Source: Symsagittifera roscoffensis
Lineage: Eukaryota > Xenacoelomorpha > Acoela > Convolutidae
Reading direction: 5' to 3'
NCBI RefSeq assembly: GCF_963678635.1
Contig: NC_087071.1
Location: 3,797,624 to 3,861,623 of the forward strand
Length of the DNA: 64,000 nt
The position numbers were made by a program, and so were the translations under genes. Shown here piece after piece: positions 1 to 13,646 of the stretch. Numbering within the stretch: the stretch's first letter is position 1; the number at the start of each line of letters is the position of its first letter. Below the pieces are notes generated by a model that was given only the letters and a program-made list of their open reading frames with translations, was not told the DNA's origin and did no database searches.

Positions 1-45
1 GAGACCTAGCAAATATGCGTTTCACGCACTAACCACTCAACTTAA
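1..45 (-). repeat. Partial tRNA-derived SINE head at left edge
   Basis: On the minus strand this reads TGAGTGGTTAGTGCGTGA, nearly identical to the A-box region of the better preserved tRNA-like head at 6483-6556. The rest would lie beyond the window edge or has diverged. Confidence 0.4.
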
Positions 46-309
46 AACCCTCAAAAACTAGCCAATAATAACGCAGCAACATATGCTAATAAATTGCTAA
101 TTCGATGCAGCAAAATTAGCAGCAAATACAAAAAGACACAATTTTGCAGGTAATAAATTGAAAGCCTAGAGCCAAATTATGTATAAATTATAAAATGAGT
201 TGGAAAATATCTGAAATCGAGCTTTTTATAATTGTACGACTTTTTGACACGAATAATTTTTTTCGATTCATTTGATGAATTCAAAATGCATCAGATGTGT
301 GACATTTTT

Positions 310-440
310 ACTAGTCAAATGTCAAAGCTTATATGATATTATACTGCTACCGCAGTCTAACGATTTAAAAGTGCCACCAAAAGTAGCACTTTTATTTGAG
401 AATTAGATTGGAAAAAAAAGAAATTTCGTACGAATACTTT
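310..440. repeat. Dispersed repeat, copy 1 (pair with 6566-6690)
   Basis: The blocks AATGTCAAAGC, AAAAGT(A/G)GCAC and the AATTAGATTGGAAAAAAA-type stretch recur in the same order at 6566-6690. Family unknown. Confidence 0.4.
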
Positions 441-3302
441 TTGCTCTGCATGTGTAAACACAGACAGTGATTATCACAAACTAAATTTGAACAAAATTTT
501 TGGGATTTTTTAAAATCAACATTATGTAAATATCATAAGGAACAGTTATAATAAGATATAGTAAAAATGGTCGAATTGATGTTAAAAGTTTTCATAACCA
601 TCAGGCTGCATTTTTCAGTTTATTTTAAGAGTTCTATGCAAAAAAAATTGCCTAAAGGTTAACAAAAATTGAAGTCTATCAACAAGTGTTGTTTCTTAGT
701 CCCGTAATTAAGTACAACCCACAAACTAATTTATTTGCTTTGCGTTTATATGCTGGCCCAGCTGGTGAACTGAATTTAATTTGAAAGAAAAAATCTGGGT
801 TTCTTTGCTTCCTACGCGTTGCGCATAAGAACCTTTGGTTTCATAAGTTCATTTTGCCGAGTTAGTAGTATTTTTTCCGACAAGATGCCATTATAAAGAT
901 TGTTTTGGGGACCGATAAACGGCATATAGATAAAATGGCAATAAAGATATGAGACGCGATGAAATAATTTTCAACGAATAACGATCAATTTTTGTCAAAT
1001 CAGAGTGAACTCAATTCCGTGAGGGCTCGAGTAGAAGAAGCACCTTCGATATCAAAAAACAACACATAAAAATACTAATTTACGCAAAATACACTATTCG
1101 CACTGAATGTAAATGCTGCGGAGCAAGAATTATTTTCTGGATAATTCTGTGTGAAATCGAAATCGATGTTTGTTTTTGCATTTTGCTTTTTATCATGGTC
1201 AATGTAATTCACCGGCAAATTTATGGCTTATCGGGAAACTATTAATTCAGCTCTGTCACACGCTAAATTTGAATAAGATGAAATACAGAACAAAGTTTTG
1301 AATGCTAGTTGGAATTTTTACCAGTTTTGTCATTTTAAACGCCCCCTTTTACTAAAATTTATTGCGTTAATCTTATTCGCATTCACTCAATTTGCTTTCA
1401 AAACTTTTTGTTTATTATAAAACAAAAAGCTGCGTGAAATAACGAAAAGGTGCCGGACATGAGGCCGACGGGATTTCAAGCCGATTTTTAAAAAATAAGC
1501 ACTGCAGGCTATTTTTTTTTCAAAAATGTGAAATTTCATAAAATCAAGAACACGTAGATTGAGAATTTATTCAAATTTAATATGCTATCTTTATATGATC
1601 CATTGCTTATAAGAAATACATGGACGTTATGGAATGTTATTACAAAACACATAAAAAATAAAACTTTCAGTTCGAATTTTATACATTGTAATCAAAGGCA
1701 GGTTCATTTAAATGCCTGATAAAAGTTCCAGTCATCTTTTAGTACCAATCAATTATTGTAATCGATCAAACTCTTTGTAAATGTCAAAAAACTAATTTAC
1801 ACTCATTTTATCAACATTATCAATCACCTAATTACATAAATTTCGATCAGATGTCATTTCGACTTAAAGTCCCGTCGGCTCTCTTTCCACCCAACACAAC
1901 AGTAAGTATATAGATTAAAGACATGATGCTATATTCATTCCTGGAAAAAGAAATACTTGTATTTTTGTTAAAAAATTGAACAAAAGGCAAAGAAAATGGG
2001 AAATCGTATCTCGGTTTGACAAAAGCTCACCATTAATTTCATTATTTCATTTTTCATCTAATAGCTCGGGGATATTTTGCCTTTTCGGATTGAATTTTCA
2101 ATTTTTCTAATCCATTTCAACATTTTTGATATCAAAGACACCCAAATTAATTTTAGGTTTCTTAGGATTCTATTTCATTCTTTCTTAATGAATTGTTTTT
2201 GTAGTGCTGCAAATCTTGTTCTCACTAATTTGATTACATCTTTCATACCAAAATTTTAGCCAGAGACGCTACCAGAATTGGGGTTGTCTGATCACATGTT
2301 CGCTTTTTTCCTTAACCCGAAGCTCAAATTTGCATTTGAAGTGAAATCTGTTTCCCTGAATGCGGCTTTAAAAAGATGCATTGAATTTCAAATTCATTTA
2401 ATTTCTATCAACAAAAAATGTTTACCAACATTTCTTACTCTGTTTACCGGTTTTTGTCATAACCTTGTAATCTGTTTTTAAAATCTAGTTGTAATTTAAA
2501 GTCAAAATTCGCAAACTTGTTTAGTTTTGGCGTCTAAAAAAATTTAACTTACAGTTTCATTGGGAATTTTTGCTGATTTGCTGTCACAAGAAAGTTACGA
2601 ATAAATAGAAAATAGACAAATAAGCAAAAAAAAAAGGGAAAATTACTTAGGGATGAAAACAAACGCATGTTTTATTTGTAATGCACAGAAAACAGCAAAT
2701 TTAAGCCGGAGATTATTCATAAAAGCACCACAATCTTCAATCCAATCTAGAGACAAATTTGACACTTTCCTGGCATTAATGAGATAGCGGGAAACATAAA
2801 TTTTACCCTTCTGTTTGAAAGAGGAAATGCAAATCAGCAAAATACGTATTATGATTTCAAAGTAGTATTATTTTACTCTTATTTTGTAGCCTTCAGACTG
2901 ATAAATACCCTTGCAAAAGTCTCTTTGATTTATTACTTCTAGTTATATTTTATTAGCTGTTTCGTCTGTCCGACTTGGCCCCAAAAACCAATTCAAAGCT
3001 CCATTTACATATGTTCAAAATGAAATCAAGGTAGGTTCTCAGTTTTCGACACAATTTTAAATACAAAAAGGACAACCAGTAGATGTGCACGTGACACAGA
3101 ATGTTCCGACCACGCTGATTCAAGACAACACTCGAAAATAAAGGACAAAGTTAAAAGAAAATCGAAAAAAAAAATCATGTTTTTTTTTCATTTTTTTTGA
3201 CATAATAGCGGTAATTTTTTTTAGTAAGAGCAACTGAATTAGATAGAAAACTGTGAGATCGAGAAGTCAAATTGCCGAAATGACGTTAAAAGTATAGAAC
3301 TA

Positions 3303-3620
3303 AAACACAGCGGGGGGATCTAGGATTTTATCAAGGGGGGGGTCGGATTATCAAAAAAAGTTTCGAAATTCAATCGAATATTTTTAGGTGAACCAAATTG
3401 ATTTTCCGAGCTCTCTCAAATCACCAAAAAAGACCCTATTTTGTACAAATGTTCTGCTCCGCAGACGAAACTTTGAAAAAAAAACAGGCGAAAACAGGCG
3501 TTTTGGGCACTTTTTTGAAAATTTGACCAAAAATAATTACGTTTTTTTCGGTGCGCGCTTTCCCTCAAAACTTGTAAATAATAGCACCGAACGCCCCCCC
3601 CCCCCTAAATCCGCTGGTGA
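3303..3620 (+). repeat. MITE-like element, copy 1
   Basis: It begins CAGCGGGGGGATCTAGGATT and ends in a C-run followed by CTAAATCCGCTG, so the ends are imperfect inverted repeats containing a G/C run. The interior, with a GAGCTCTC block, is found in inverted orientation at about 8030-8272. There is no transposase frame, so it would be non-autonomous. A related end (GTGGATCTAGGATTTTCTCGAG plus G-run) occurs near 8867. Confidence 0.5.
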
Positions 3621-6482
3621 ACTAAATTAAAGGTGAAACTGTTGTGGGAGGTGGACTCTCAATAACTTGTCTTAATTAGTCAGAGAACTGACAAAAAAAT
3701 TGATGCCAGTTTTCTACAGTAGAAACTTATGCCCTCAAACGTACAATGGGCTGGGCACCGGGGCTAAAATACACAACGGCGAATCTATTGTTGTAATGGG
3801 TATTCTGGAAATTGGGAATCACATGCTTTCAACAGGTAGGAAATTTAGGACACTAGGAAATCCTAAATCACAGACAAAGAGGATTTAAAATAGTTCTGTA
3901 TTGTAGGAGTTTTTATTCACTTGGGACGGGACCAACATGCAAGCTATTAACGGAGAACCACTGCTGTTTGACAGTTGCGGAGCTACTTGCAAAAATTTTG
4001 TTACGAAATTTATGGCAAAATTTATGTTTTATTTTTTACAGACCCTTAGAATTTCTGATAAGATTTGATGTTTTTCTCTCTGGTTGTAAAAAAGGAATGA
4101 ACTTTTCAGCCGAAATTTATGAAACACGAAACAATTATTTTTCACCAGAAGATTAAAAATTACTAATATTAAATTACTACAAATCAACTCAATTTAAAAA
4201 ATGTACAATTTTTCGGATTAATTGACGTGAAATTTTTTCAAATTGCGTTTGTAATTTACACATTTGGATACGAAAATTTCTGAAAAAAAAAATATTTTAT
4301 TTAATTACACATGTTTGGCGAATAACATTCAGTTTGGGGTCAGAGAAATGGCTTCGATCAAATCAATCATGTTTTTTTTTTAAAATCTCAGAACGTGTTG
4401 TATTATTTTCATTATGCGCAAAAAAGTGTCCTATTAATGGCTGGTACTTTACTCTGCGATAGCGAAGCACTTTGTATCTGCTTATTATTTCTGAAAAAAT
4501 CTAGGAAAGTACGTTTACAAAAACATTATAAGGAAAATTGAACATAATTTACAACTTTCTTAACTGAATAAAACTTTTCGTGTAACATTCTTCGAGCCAA
4601 ATTTTGTGAGAACTTGTACGATTTTTCGTTAAAAGTTCTACAAAGGCGAGTTCTGGTCAGCGTGCTCGAATCATGTTGCGCTTCCTCAATACGGCGATAT
4701 TTTGTTCTATCTCAATTTTCTTTAAGTTATAGAAATGCTCAGTAAAAAAATTCCGAAACAGTCCATTTGGATTAGTATGCTCCTTTTTTTTAAATACTTT
4801 AATAGTAATTCTTCTCAGATATCCATTGACATGATAATGCTTCGTGAGTTTTCATGTGTTACTCCAACAATTTTAGAAAAAAGGTTTACTTTTTGTGGTG
4901 GTCATTTAAAGACACTCCTGGTAACCAGAAAAACTAAAAACTTTTCTTAGTTTACTGTAGTTGGAACAAAAATCTAGGCAAAATACACCAACACCAGTTT
5001 TGATTTTTAATTTTTGAGAATTTTTTCTAATCTTATCTCGAATTAACTTGTTAAATTGGCTTCATTTTAATCAAAGCAGAAGAATTGCGAAGAAAGTTCT
5101 GTGTTTTTGTTTTTCTGAGTAACAATTTGTGAAGTTTTTTGGACGCTTAAGCTTTGACAATCAGTTCGTTACTTGATCAGTTTTTGTAACCCACACTTAG
5201 AATTATATTGTTTTTGGAATAACATAAATCCATTTAACTCAATGGCACGAAGGCGGCGTAGCGTTTTGCATGCGAGCCAATTTTGCTCCATCGGCTATTT
5301 TTTCCCTTGCGTGAAAATGAATCTAAAGGAATATCAATGCGCCATGGTTGCTAAACGAAAAACGTTGGGGAAGCAAAAGCTGGAGTTGACAAAAAAGCAA
5401 TTAAGGTGTCGACACAGTCAGTATTTATGGAGTCGATAAAAAAATTTTTCTAAAAATGATTAGCACGATTCGAAAAAATGAAATGAATTCGGTTTCTGTA
5501 TACTTTTAGATCTCTTGTTCGTTACAAAATGTATTTTTTAAGACCTGCGTAATTGGATCTTTTACAATCTGGTTGCTGATCAAGCTTATATAATTCAGAT
5601 GCTTGGTTATTAATAATTTAAAGTATTTTTAGTAACCAATCATTATACAACCAGTTAAATCTTGTTTATATACAAAAAAAAATATGTCTAAGTTTTTAGC
5701 GACTCAGAAAATAAAAGTACGATCAAACTGCTATGAAAAGGACGCAAAAATTTGTTATAGCCGAACTTGGCTGTAGACAGGCAAAAATTTGTTATACCTG
5801 AACTTTTTGTGAGAACTTTGAATTTTTTTGGTCGGAAATTTTTGAACGTAACAGAAGCATGGGTTGGCATAAACAACAAATGTTAATTATTCAATTACAA
5901 AGAATTTAAAATTGTATGATATGCATTTTCTCTTGCTAGTTAAATAAATGAAAAAAAATTTCCACGGCTTTTGAGGTTAACATAAGTTTTTGTCGAAGAC
6001 CACAGAAACAAAGGGGCTTTTCATTTACACCAATAATACATTTAAGTGTAGGAATCTCTCAGATACTTTGCATTTGAAGATTTTCCATCTGATTCGTAAA
6101 CTTGTATATCAGAGCGTCATATAAAAAATCTTAGCCTTCAGTATATGGTTAGTAACATTATTCTTGGAAAAATTTTGAGGTTTAAAATTGTGGGCTGTCT
6201 AATTTTTTGACATATTTATTGATATCTTATCATAAGAAAACAAGCATTCATAGAGGTATTTGATTATTTTGTGTAAAGCCTGGACTGTTTAAGGCAAATA
6301 TTGCAATTTTCAACGCAATTTTTATTAGGAAACAATTTTTTTCGCATGGAAATGATTTTGCGACTAAAGGTAGACACATAGGCAAAACTGTGCTTCGCAA
6401 ACACTTGCGAGAACACGACCGAAAAGAGGCTCTAACAAGTGAATTAAGAAAGAGTAGAAATAAACCTCGAATTAGCAAAAAC

Positions 6483-6556
6483 TCGGCTACGTGTAGGATT
6501 CGAATCTGCGACGTAACAAATTTGAGTCTCACGCACTAACCACTCAGCCACGGATG
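6483..6556 (-). repeat. tRNA-derived SINE head
   Basis: The minus strand shows an A-box-like TGGCTGAGTGG (6540-6550) and a B-box-like GATTCGAATCC (6497-6507) about 30 bp apart, the internal promoter arrangement of a tRNA gene. There is no convincing full cloverleaf, and the A-box region recurs at the left window edge, which favours a SINE over a functional tRNA. Confidence 0.55.
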
Positions 6557-6565
6557 CGTTAGCTT

Positions 6566-6690
6566 ATTACTATTCGAATGTCAAAGCACATGCTATGAAA
6601 AAGCTGTAAATGTGCCCCAAAAGTGGCACCAATAGTTGCGAATTAAGTTGAAAAAAAGAAGGTTTAAAATAATACACTCGATTCGCAAGT
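6566..6690. repeat. Dispersed repeat, copy 2 (pair with 310-440)
   Basis: Shares ordered blocks with 310-440. It directly adjoins the tRNA-like head at 6483-6556, whereas at the left edge about 250 bp separate the two, so the two repeats are probably independent. Confidence 0.4.
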
Positions 6691-7155
6691 GTAAAGAAAG
6701 ATGTTCAACCTAAATGTTGAAATCAGGCTTTTTTTCCACATAAAGATTGCCAAAAAAATTTTATGTTTGGAAAAGGTAAGATACGCTATTTTTCGTTAAA
6801 AAACAAAATCATTTTTTTGTAATGAGAAAACGCTCTCAATCAATATATAGCCGTTGCAAACTAATATTAAATACGTACAAAACTTTTTAATTGATTTTTG
6901 AAAAAAGTCTCATAGATAAACATATAGTATACAATCTTCCCATGCGAAGTATTTTTCATCCGAAGAACAAAATTATTTTATGGATGACAAGAGAGCGCCA
7001 AGGTCGTGACAGGCAAAACTTTGGTTTAAATCTACAAAATAATTTTAAAAACCTGTTTAAAACTTGAAAAATGAGCCTTTTTCCATAGTTTCTATGTATG
7101 GAATTGTATGATAAACCATAATTTTGTATGGATAGTCAACCCGAAATGGTGTAGA

Positions 7156-7271
7156 GAGAAATCTTCTACCAGCCAATCCGAAGTTCGTCTTCTCGAATTT
7201 GTAAATATAAATTAAATTCAGTCCGAACTTTGATCTTTTTATACGCTTCGATTGGCTGAAATCTTTCTGCC
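7156..7271. repeat. Imperfect inverted repeat
   Basis: Arms 7156-7184 and 7244-7271 are imperfectly complementary; both contain CCAAT next to a (T)CGAAG block in opposite orientation. Possibly a small MITE remnant. Confidence 0.35.
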
Positions 7272-8029
7272 ATTCTATCTTTCGGTCAACAAAAAACTGA
7301 TCTATTTATACGCAAGGTTTCTAGGCGATAATCAATATAAAAGCAAATAATATGCTTTCATTCCATTAGAATAGAAAGGAATTGATGAAAGCATAAAAGC
7401 TTTTTGTCTCTTTTGCAAACTGTTCGATAACCTAAAATGTGAATAAGCGCTGGAGAACTGGTTTGTAGTCTTTTGGCACAACTATTTCCAAAATTATTAA
7501 AATCTGGCGCTTTCATTTCATTAAGTAAGTATAAAAAAGCATGCTTAGAAAATCTTACACAGAGGAGCAACTTTTTTTCAGGTGCGGCAATTTTGATTTT
7601 TTAGCTTTACACTTTCAGAAACAAAATACTTTTCCATAAGATAAGCACCGCAGGTAATTGTGTTTGGTTAAAACTGCATTTTTTCTGGATTGTTGATTTT
7701 AAAAAGTGTTTTTTTGTCGGCGCTCCTTTACCTATAACTTCATAAATCACGATAGCATAATTCATTGCATCTTTGTAAAATCGGCCGGAAGAAGATTGGG
7801 TTGGGGTAGGGCCATCATTGACCCTCTTCACGCTTATTTAAGAATATTATAAGCACTTACTTCAAAAATTAGTCGGCGTTTTTTTGAATTGTTGAATCCC
7901 ATATCGTAACGACATCAGTACCGTGCCGAGGGGGATATCAGTACAGTATCGTGCCGCCCCCACCAATTATGGTTGCCAAAAAATTGTTTCGACGGGTCTC
8001 CCCTTAGGTATAATTTAACGAAATCCATT

Positions 8030-8272
8030 TTGGGCTAACCAACCTCAAAAATTTTCGTAAGGCGCCTTTGACGCCAATATTTTTTAGCGTTTTTTTTCCA
8101 AAAAATTACCTGCCGCAAAAATTACCTTACAAAATGGAATCCTTATACTATTTTCAGAGAGCTCTGAAAATCAAATTGATCAACCTAAAAAAAGGTCGAC
8201 AAAATTTTCAAGTTTTTTTTCGAAAAACCGCCCCGCCCGCCTACAAAAATTTCTGCGCACGCCCTTGAATAC
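8030..8272 (-). repeat. MITE-like element, copy 2 (inverted)
   Basis: The reverse complement aligns by eye over most of its length with 3303-3600. Shared are an AGAGAGCTC-type block, a TTTTTTTAGGT block and an A-run followed by GCG-rich text. The ORF-like stretch inside it is an accident of the repeat. Confidence 0.5.
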
Positions 8273-9944
8273 CATACTTGCCTTATCTTCTACTACTCAA
8301 TAATAAAAAATAGATTTGGACCATGTGAACAATCTCCTCTCCCCCCATTGGTTTAGGGGGGCTTTCCATTTGGTCTATATATTTTAAGGGCTAAGCATGT
8401 TTGTGGTTAAAATTTGTGGTTTAAGGATGGAGGAGTAAATTAAATTTCGTCTATATCCTGAATTTTCATTTCAATTAATCCCGGTATAAAAGAAATATAG
8501 ACTACAATTTCTAGAGCTTCGCTCCGATTAAATACTTACTGACGTAAATAGCCTTGATTTGAAATTTAATACCTTGATTTGAAATTTAAGGCCTGACTTA
8601 AAGCTAGGTTTTCCATATCAGTAAGCTTCTCTGACGATAACTTAAGAACTGAATTAGTAAAAAGCCTTCTTAGCTCTGTTTCTTAACTAGAAGACTGGGT
8701 TCTCAACAATAATATTAATAATAAACTGTTTCCAAATGAAGTTATTACAAAAACAAAATTTACGAATGAAGAATTCTTTTACGAAAACATTTTTTGAGAG
8801 ACCGCCTACTATATAACAAATCTAGTATATTTTTCGCTTCAACATATTGAGGCAAGGGTGGATCTAGGATTTTCTCGAGGGGGGGCGTCAGTCATTTAGG
8901 GTCAGTCAGCTAAAAATGGATACCTTTAGGTCGGCAAGGGGTCGAATCCCTGAGGGGGGGGGGGGGGACGGGCGTGGTATTTTTCATAGTTAATAAAATT
9001 GCAAATAGGCATTTTACAAAATAAAGTGCTTTGACCTACAAACACTTGATTTTCATTTGGTGTATTAAAAATTTATTGGTTCCAAACATAATTTAATTAG
9101 AGGATTTGACTTTAGGGTCACTATACTCTGCAAGCAGCTTTAAATTAATAAATTATCGATTATATTACTTCTATTCTTACTCCCAGAACTGCAAAAATGT
9201 TTTATTTTCAGATTGCCCCATATTTCCACTCCTTAAATCAATCTTTTGATCCCCCTGCAACCAGTCTTAAATTGGCCCTTTTCTCAACCAAACTTTGACT
9301 TGGAATTGATCTTCTTAATAAAACTACAATCCAACGTCAATTTATTGCAAGATTTACGCAGTCCAGAAGTTCTAATATTGAAACAGTAACTTCTGCTTAC
9401 CAGCCTTTATTTTATCGACAACACTAAAATTTTATTTCCAGTCAAAACTAGTCACAAAGCCAAAGAATTTGCCTTATTTGTCAAGTTTTTGAGCAAAAAA
9501 CGTCTAATTATTAGTATTTTTTTTATTGCCGAAGGCATGGCGCCAGTGCTCTTGCATGCAAAAAATAGGAAATTTTCTGCGCAAAATACTTTCAAATCGT
9601 TTTTTTTTTCTGTTGCAACTCTAGCATTCTTCTGAAGAATCAAGCGAGACGCTGCAGTTTTTGGCAAGCTTAAAGCAATATTTTGCTTTCTTCGTAACTT
9701 TTCGTTTTTTCAAGTGTTTTTATAATTAATGATTTTTTATCGAACCGTATAAATGATTTTTGCCAGAGACGCGCTAAATAAGGCATCTAAAATTATATAT
9801 TTTTTTTCTAGTCAAATTATCATCTTTTAGCCAAATTGTATTTTTCATACATAAAGAACGTTTCTCGATCGCTTTACTTGGTCGAAAAAAGACGAAACAT
9901 CAAAAACTTCAATCCGGTTTTTTCTCACAATGGGAATTTTTTGA

Positions 9945-10140
9945 TGTCGTTCGAAACACGACTGAAAAGTCTTAAATATAATAAATCACTCAACCCAGTC
10001 TAATGATTATTTGCGGTTCCTGATTTTGCGTGGAAAACAAAAAAAGAAAAAAACTAAAACACACCTGTATAAAAAGTTCCTCCCCATTTTTCAAATGGTC
10101 GGAACAATGACACAATAGTTGCTGAGAAAAAACTAGATGT
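9945..10140 (+). repeat. Dispersed repeat family A, copy
   Basis: Direct copy of 12425-12620. Shared ordered blocks include GATGTC(G/A)TTCGAA(A/T)CACGACTGAAA, GATTATTTG(C/T)GGT and an A-rich run ending CTAAAACACA. Diverged and noncoding. Confidence 0.5.
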
Positions 10141-11732
10141 TTTTTTTTTTCATAGTGAAAAATAGAAAAATTAGGACCAATATTTCTTGACAGCGGAACA
10201 GCTTTGATTTTTTTCTTCTAAAAATCAGAATAAAGGAAGAAGGTTTTTATCATGATGCAAGTTTTCATCACCTACGAGCTCTTTTGAGAAACCAACCCGA
10301 CGTCACGTGGTCAGAATTGTTTTTTCCCCAAACAAAGTCTCATAATTGCCCTCTCGTACTCAGCTGAATGCAAAAAAAAGTCAACAAACTTTTCAAAAAA
10401 GAGCAAAGAATTCGAGAATTCGCACATGTAATTTTTTTTTCACTTTTTAAACTTCCTCAGACCGAAAAAAAGGTTCCAAATCTGTCAAAACTGTCTAAAA
10501 TTTCCCCCTTGAGACTTGAAATAGAAAAAAAAAGAAATAAGTCTTGAAGTAACGCACTCAAATTTTGTTCAGACCGTTTAAAAAAGTACCCTGAAAATTG
10601 TAGTGAGTTGAAAAGGTCAGCAAGCTGTCAACTGCATTTAAAAAGTCCTCTATCTGAGGTGGATTTTGGCAGACTAATCAATACAATCTCCTGAGATATT
10701 TCCTTTGATGAGGAAATAAAGCGAATTAAAAGCTTTTTGTTCCCATTTGAATTAAGCCCTCTATTTTGAAGCAAAACAAGAAAGTTCGTTCACAATTCCT
10801 GTAGGACAGAAAACAATTCAATTTTTTTTTTCAGATTTTTAATATACTATCTTTAAATTTTATACCATCGGATAAGCCGGTATTAGCACTACTTTTTAAT
10901 GTCTTGTATTATAAACGTTTGTTGCTGTTATTTAAAAAAAGATAAAATCTCCAAAACTTGATCAATTTCACTTTCACTTTTCACGCATAATCTTCTAACG
11001 TAACCCAAATTCTCAAAGGTTCCGAAACTTTTAGTTAAGTTTTCATATACCAAATTATTCTACGGCATTTATTTAATCAAAGTTATTTATTTAAATCCAG
11101 TTTGGAAATCTATTGCCTCAAATAAAACTTCTTCGTAAAATTTAGTAATAAGAATTAACCAACAACTTCTTTCAATAATTTGATAAGACTTTGGGGATTA
11201 TCTGACGTACAACTAAATCAAATATAGCGGTTTTGAAATCTTAGTTTAGCTTCTGGATATCATTTCGTTAAAATTCCCGAGATTTAGAAATTTTACTCTT
11301 GTTTAGTTAATGTTAATATTAATAAACTTTATCTTCTTATTCAACTTTGTTGTTCCTAGAAACTGAATTTTTAATAAATTTACTGGCTGAGTTTAAAACT
11401 CGTTGTTTTTTTTTGAGGTTAAGTAAGCTTTTATTGTTTCAAAATTAGAGTTAAATATCACTCTGAAAAAGGATTTGAAAATTAGTTTCAAGATAATTTA
11501 ATTATGAACATTTTAAGTTGTTTGATACTTTGCATATAGTTTTTCTAAACCTAGGTTGCCTAGAAGATACAACAAACAATTTTTGTGGCAAATTTTTGTC
11601 CGAAAGACTATCAAGCTATGTTTTCCTTCCATGCTGCAAACTCAAAAAATTACAACGCCCAGTGTTTTCATGAATATTATATACATTGTTTTAAAAACAA
11701 AAAGCTGTTTTTACCTGATTTTAAAAACACTC

Positions 11733-12640
11733 AAGGATAGCCGGTTACTGTGCGAGTAGCACAGAATCCCCGACCATAATCTTAAAACACCAAAAAAAGT
11801 TTTTTCACATTAGTGCCGTTTTTCTGCGTGGTTTTATGAAAATATCTGAACGAAAAAAACTTAGGCACATTCGACAGTCATAGCAAAATAGCACAACTGA
11901 AATAAAGTTTTTTTAAAAAATGACTAGAAAAACTTTTAAAAAAAATCGTTTGAAAATTCAAAAAAAAATCAAAAAACTTTTTTCAAAATTGTTTGAAGAA
12001 AGTTTTTGAAATTTGAAGTTTTTGATTTCGAAATTGGCGCCAAAAACTCCAAAAAATAACCTTACTCAAGTAAATCTAAATTTTCTTGGCTTAGAATAAA
12101 GAGTAAACAAACCAACCGAAATCTAAACCAACCGAAAATGCGCGGTGTATATGAATCAGCGGAAAATTTACATAACATAAATGAAAATTGCAAAACTTTG
12201 GTAACTGTTACATAATTGTTATTTAACTGTTATATAGCCTTTATGTATTTCCGGCTGCATGATACTTCGGCTGGTTTATTTTTCGGCTGGTTTATATGCC
12301 ATCTTAATTTCAGCATGAATAAGCTATTGTAAGCCTTCATGCTCACGTCATTAGCTTAAAATTAGATCAAAAATTTAAAAATTCTAACTAGTTTTTCTTG
12401 ACACTAAGAAAAAGTTTTCAAAAATTTTAAATGTCATTCGAATCACGACTGAAAGGGCTTTAATATCATGTATCATTTGACCATTCTAAAGATTATTTGT
12501 GGTACCTAATTTTGCGCAGAAAACAAAAAGAAAAAAACTAAAAACACATGAATGCAAAATTCCTCCACATTTTTAAAATGGTCGAAACAAAAACTCAGCT
12601 ATGTAAAAAAAAATTAAACATCGAAGACGATTTTACCATT
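11733..12640 (+). repeat. Dispersed repeat family A, longer copy
   Basis: Starts with CAAGGATAGCCGGTTACTG, which appears inverted near 42630-42655. Its right part (12425-12620) matches 9945-10140 and, inverted, about 42150-42230. A diverged trace of the left part also occurs near 3072-3110. No protein is encoded. Confidence 0.45.
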
Positions 12641-13163
12641 TGCATAAACTGTCCCTTAATTTAATGCATGTTAAAAACTATACCATTGTTTCGTTTCAAT
12701 TCAGCGTCCATTTTGAGAAAAAAAATCCCCTAGAGAATAATGTTTCTTCAGCATGAATTGTTGGGAAAATTAAAACAAAATTATGGACCAATGGTCACTT
12801 GTTCGCTCAAATGGTTGCTTAATTCTCTTTAAAAAAGCTGTGCAAAACTAACAACGATGGTAATTTTTTTAAAATAAATAAAAATAGGGAAAAAATGTGC
12901 ACTGTAACCATTAAAAGAGAGCCGGATTAAATTGAGCCGGATTCAAAAGTACATAGGACGCGGCTAATTTTAAAAAAATCTGAGTAACATTCAAGCATAT
13001 TATGATTTTTGTTAGACTAACAGAATCTTGGCTGTTTTGCTTAGATTAAGTCGACCAACTTCAATTCAGCTTACGGCATTCAGTTAATTGGAGATTTACA
13101 GAATTCAATGGACGGAACTTTCTTGTCACGTTATGATCAGATAATTTTTCTTACCATTTTCTA

Positions 13164-13646
13164 ATGATTTATTTCAACAATCCTTTTGAATCTTCAAATT
13201 GGTTTTATACAATTACTCCAAAGATTTCTTATCCTACTAAAATGTTTGAATACGTTAAAGATGTTATTGTTGTTAAGTGTCTCGTTGAAATGTCTTTTTT
13301 GATAATTTATTTGACAATTTCATGGCTTTTGGATCGAGGCACGACAAAACTTCCAAAGGACAGCTCACTGTATTCTGACGAAGATTACGAATATTATGTT
13401 GCGCAATACGGAACATCACGTGATCAAAATTACACCAATTACAATGCCGAAATTTACGATTTGAGAAGTACGGTTGAAAAAGGAAATTTGGGAAGTCAGA
13501 ACTCGCTACGATATGGAGATTCCTCACACAATAAAGGACTTTTGGGACCGAATTACAAGACAAATTATGGAAGTGGGAATTTGATGCAAAGATATCCACC
13601 GGTGTTTTCGAATTCAGTCAACAACGGCGAAGTAACAGAAATGTGA
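13164..13646 (+). CDS. Small putative membrane protein, or 3'-terminal exon of one
   Basis: A 160-codon open frame with an ATG start. The protein has one clear hydrophobic segment at about residues 33-56 (VIVVKCLVEMSFLIIYLTIS), followed by a polar tail rich in Tyr, Asn, Ser and Gly with several acidic-Tyr motifs, and it ends in EVTEM. The tail resembles a cytoplasmic signalling tail, but I recognise no family. In-frame sequence upstream is open only back to a TGA near 13134, and an AG acceptor lies just before 13141, so this may be the last exon of a multi-exon gene. It lies tail-to-tail with the minus-strand KY-like gene. The antisense frame at 13273-13599 is weaker and was rejected. Confidence 0.5.
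   Translation: MIYFNNPFESSNWFYTITPKISYPTKMFEYVKDVIVVKCLVEMSFLIIYLTISWLLDRGTTKLPKDSSLYSDEDYEYYVAQYGTSRDQNYTNYNAEIYDLRSTVEKGNLGSQNSLRYGDSSHNKGLLGPNYKTNYGSGNLMQRYPPVFSNSVNNGEVTEM

Larger units (their letters stand above)
1..13163. other. AT-rich noncoding region, no credible gene
   Basis: I see no coding region here. Open frames are short (under about 100 codons), rich in F/K/N/I, lack recognisable domains and have no consistent splice partners. What is visible is repeat material: tRNA-derived SINE pieces, inverted-repeat (MITE-like) elements, dispersed repeats with copies elsewhere in the window, and poly-G/poly-C tracts. It is probably intergenic or a long intron. Confidence 0.6.

Noticed and set aside
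3388-3630. 80-codon plus-strand frame
   Set aside because: Lies entirely inside the MITE-like repeat, and its inverted copy at 8030-8272 does not keep the frame.
6483-6556. A functional tRNA gene
   Set aside because: A and B boxes are present, but I could not form acceptor and anticodon stems; better explained as a SINE head.
13273-13599. 108-codon minus-strand frame
   Set aside because: Antisense to the 13164-13646 frame, which has a clear membrane segment and natural composition; this one is Cys/His/Asn/Phe-scattered, as expected of a shadow.
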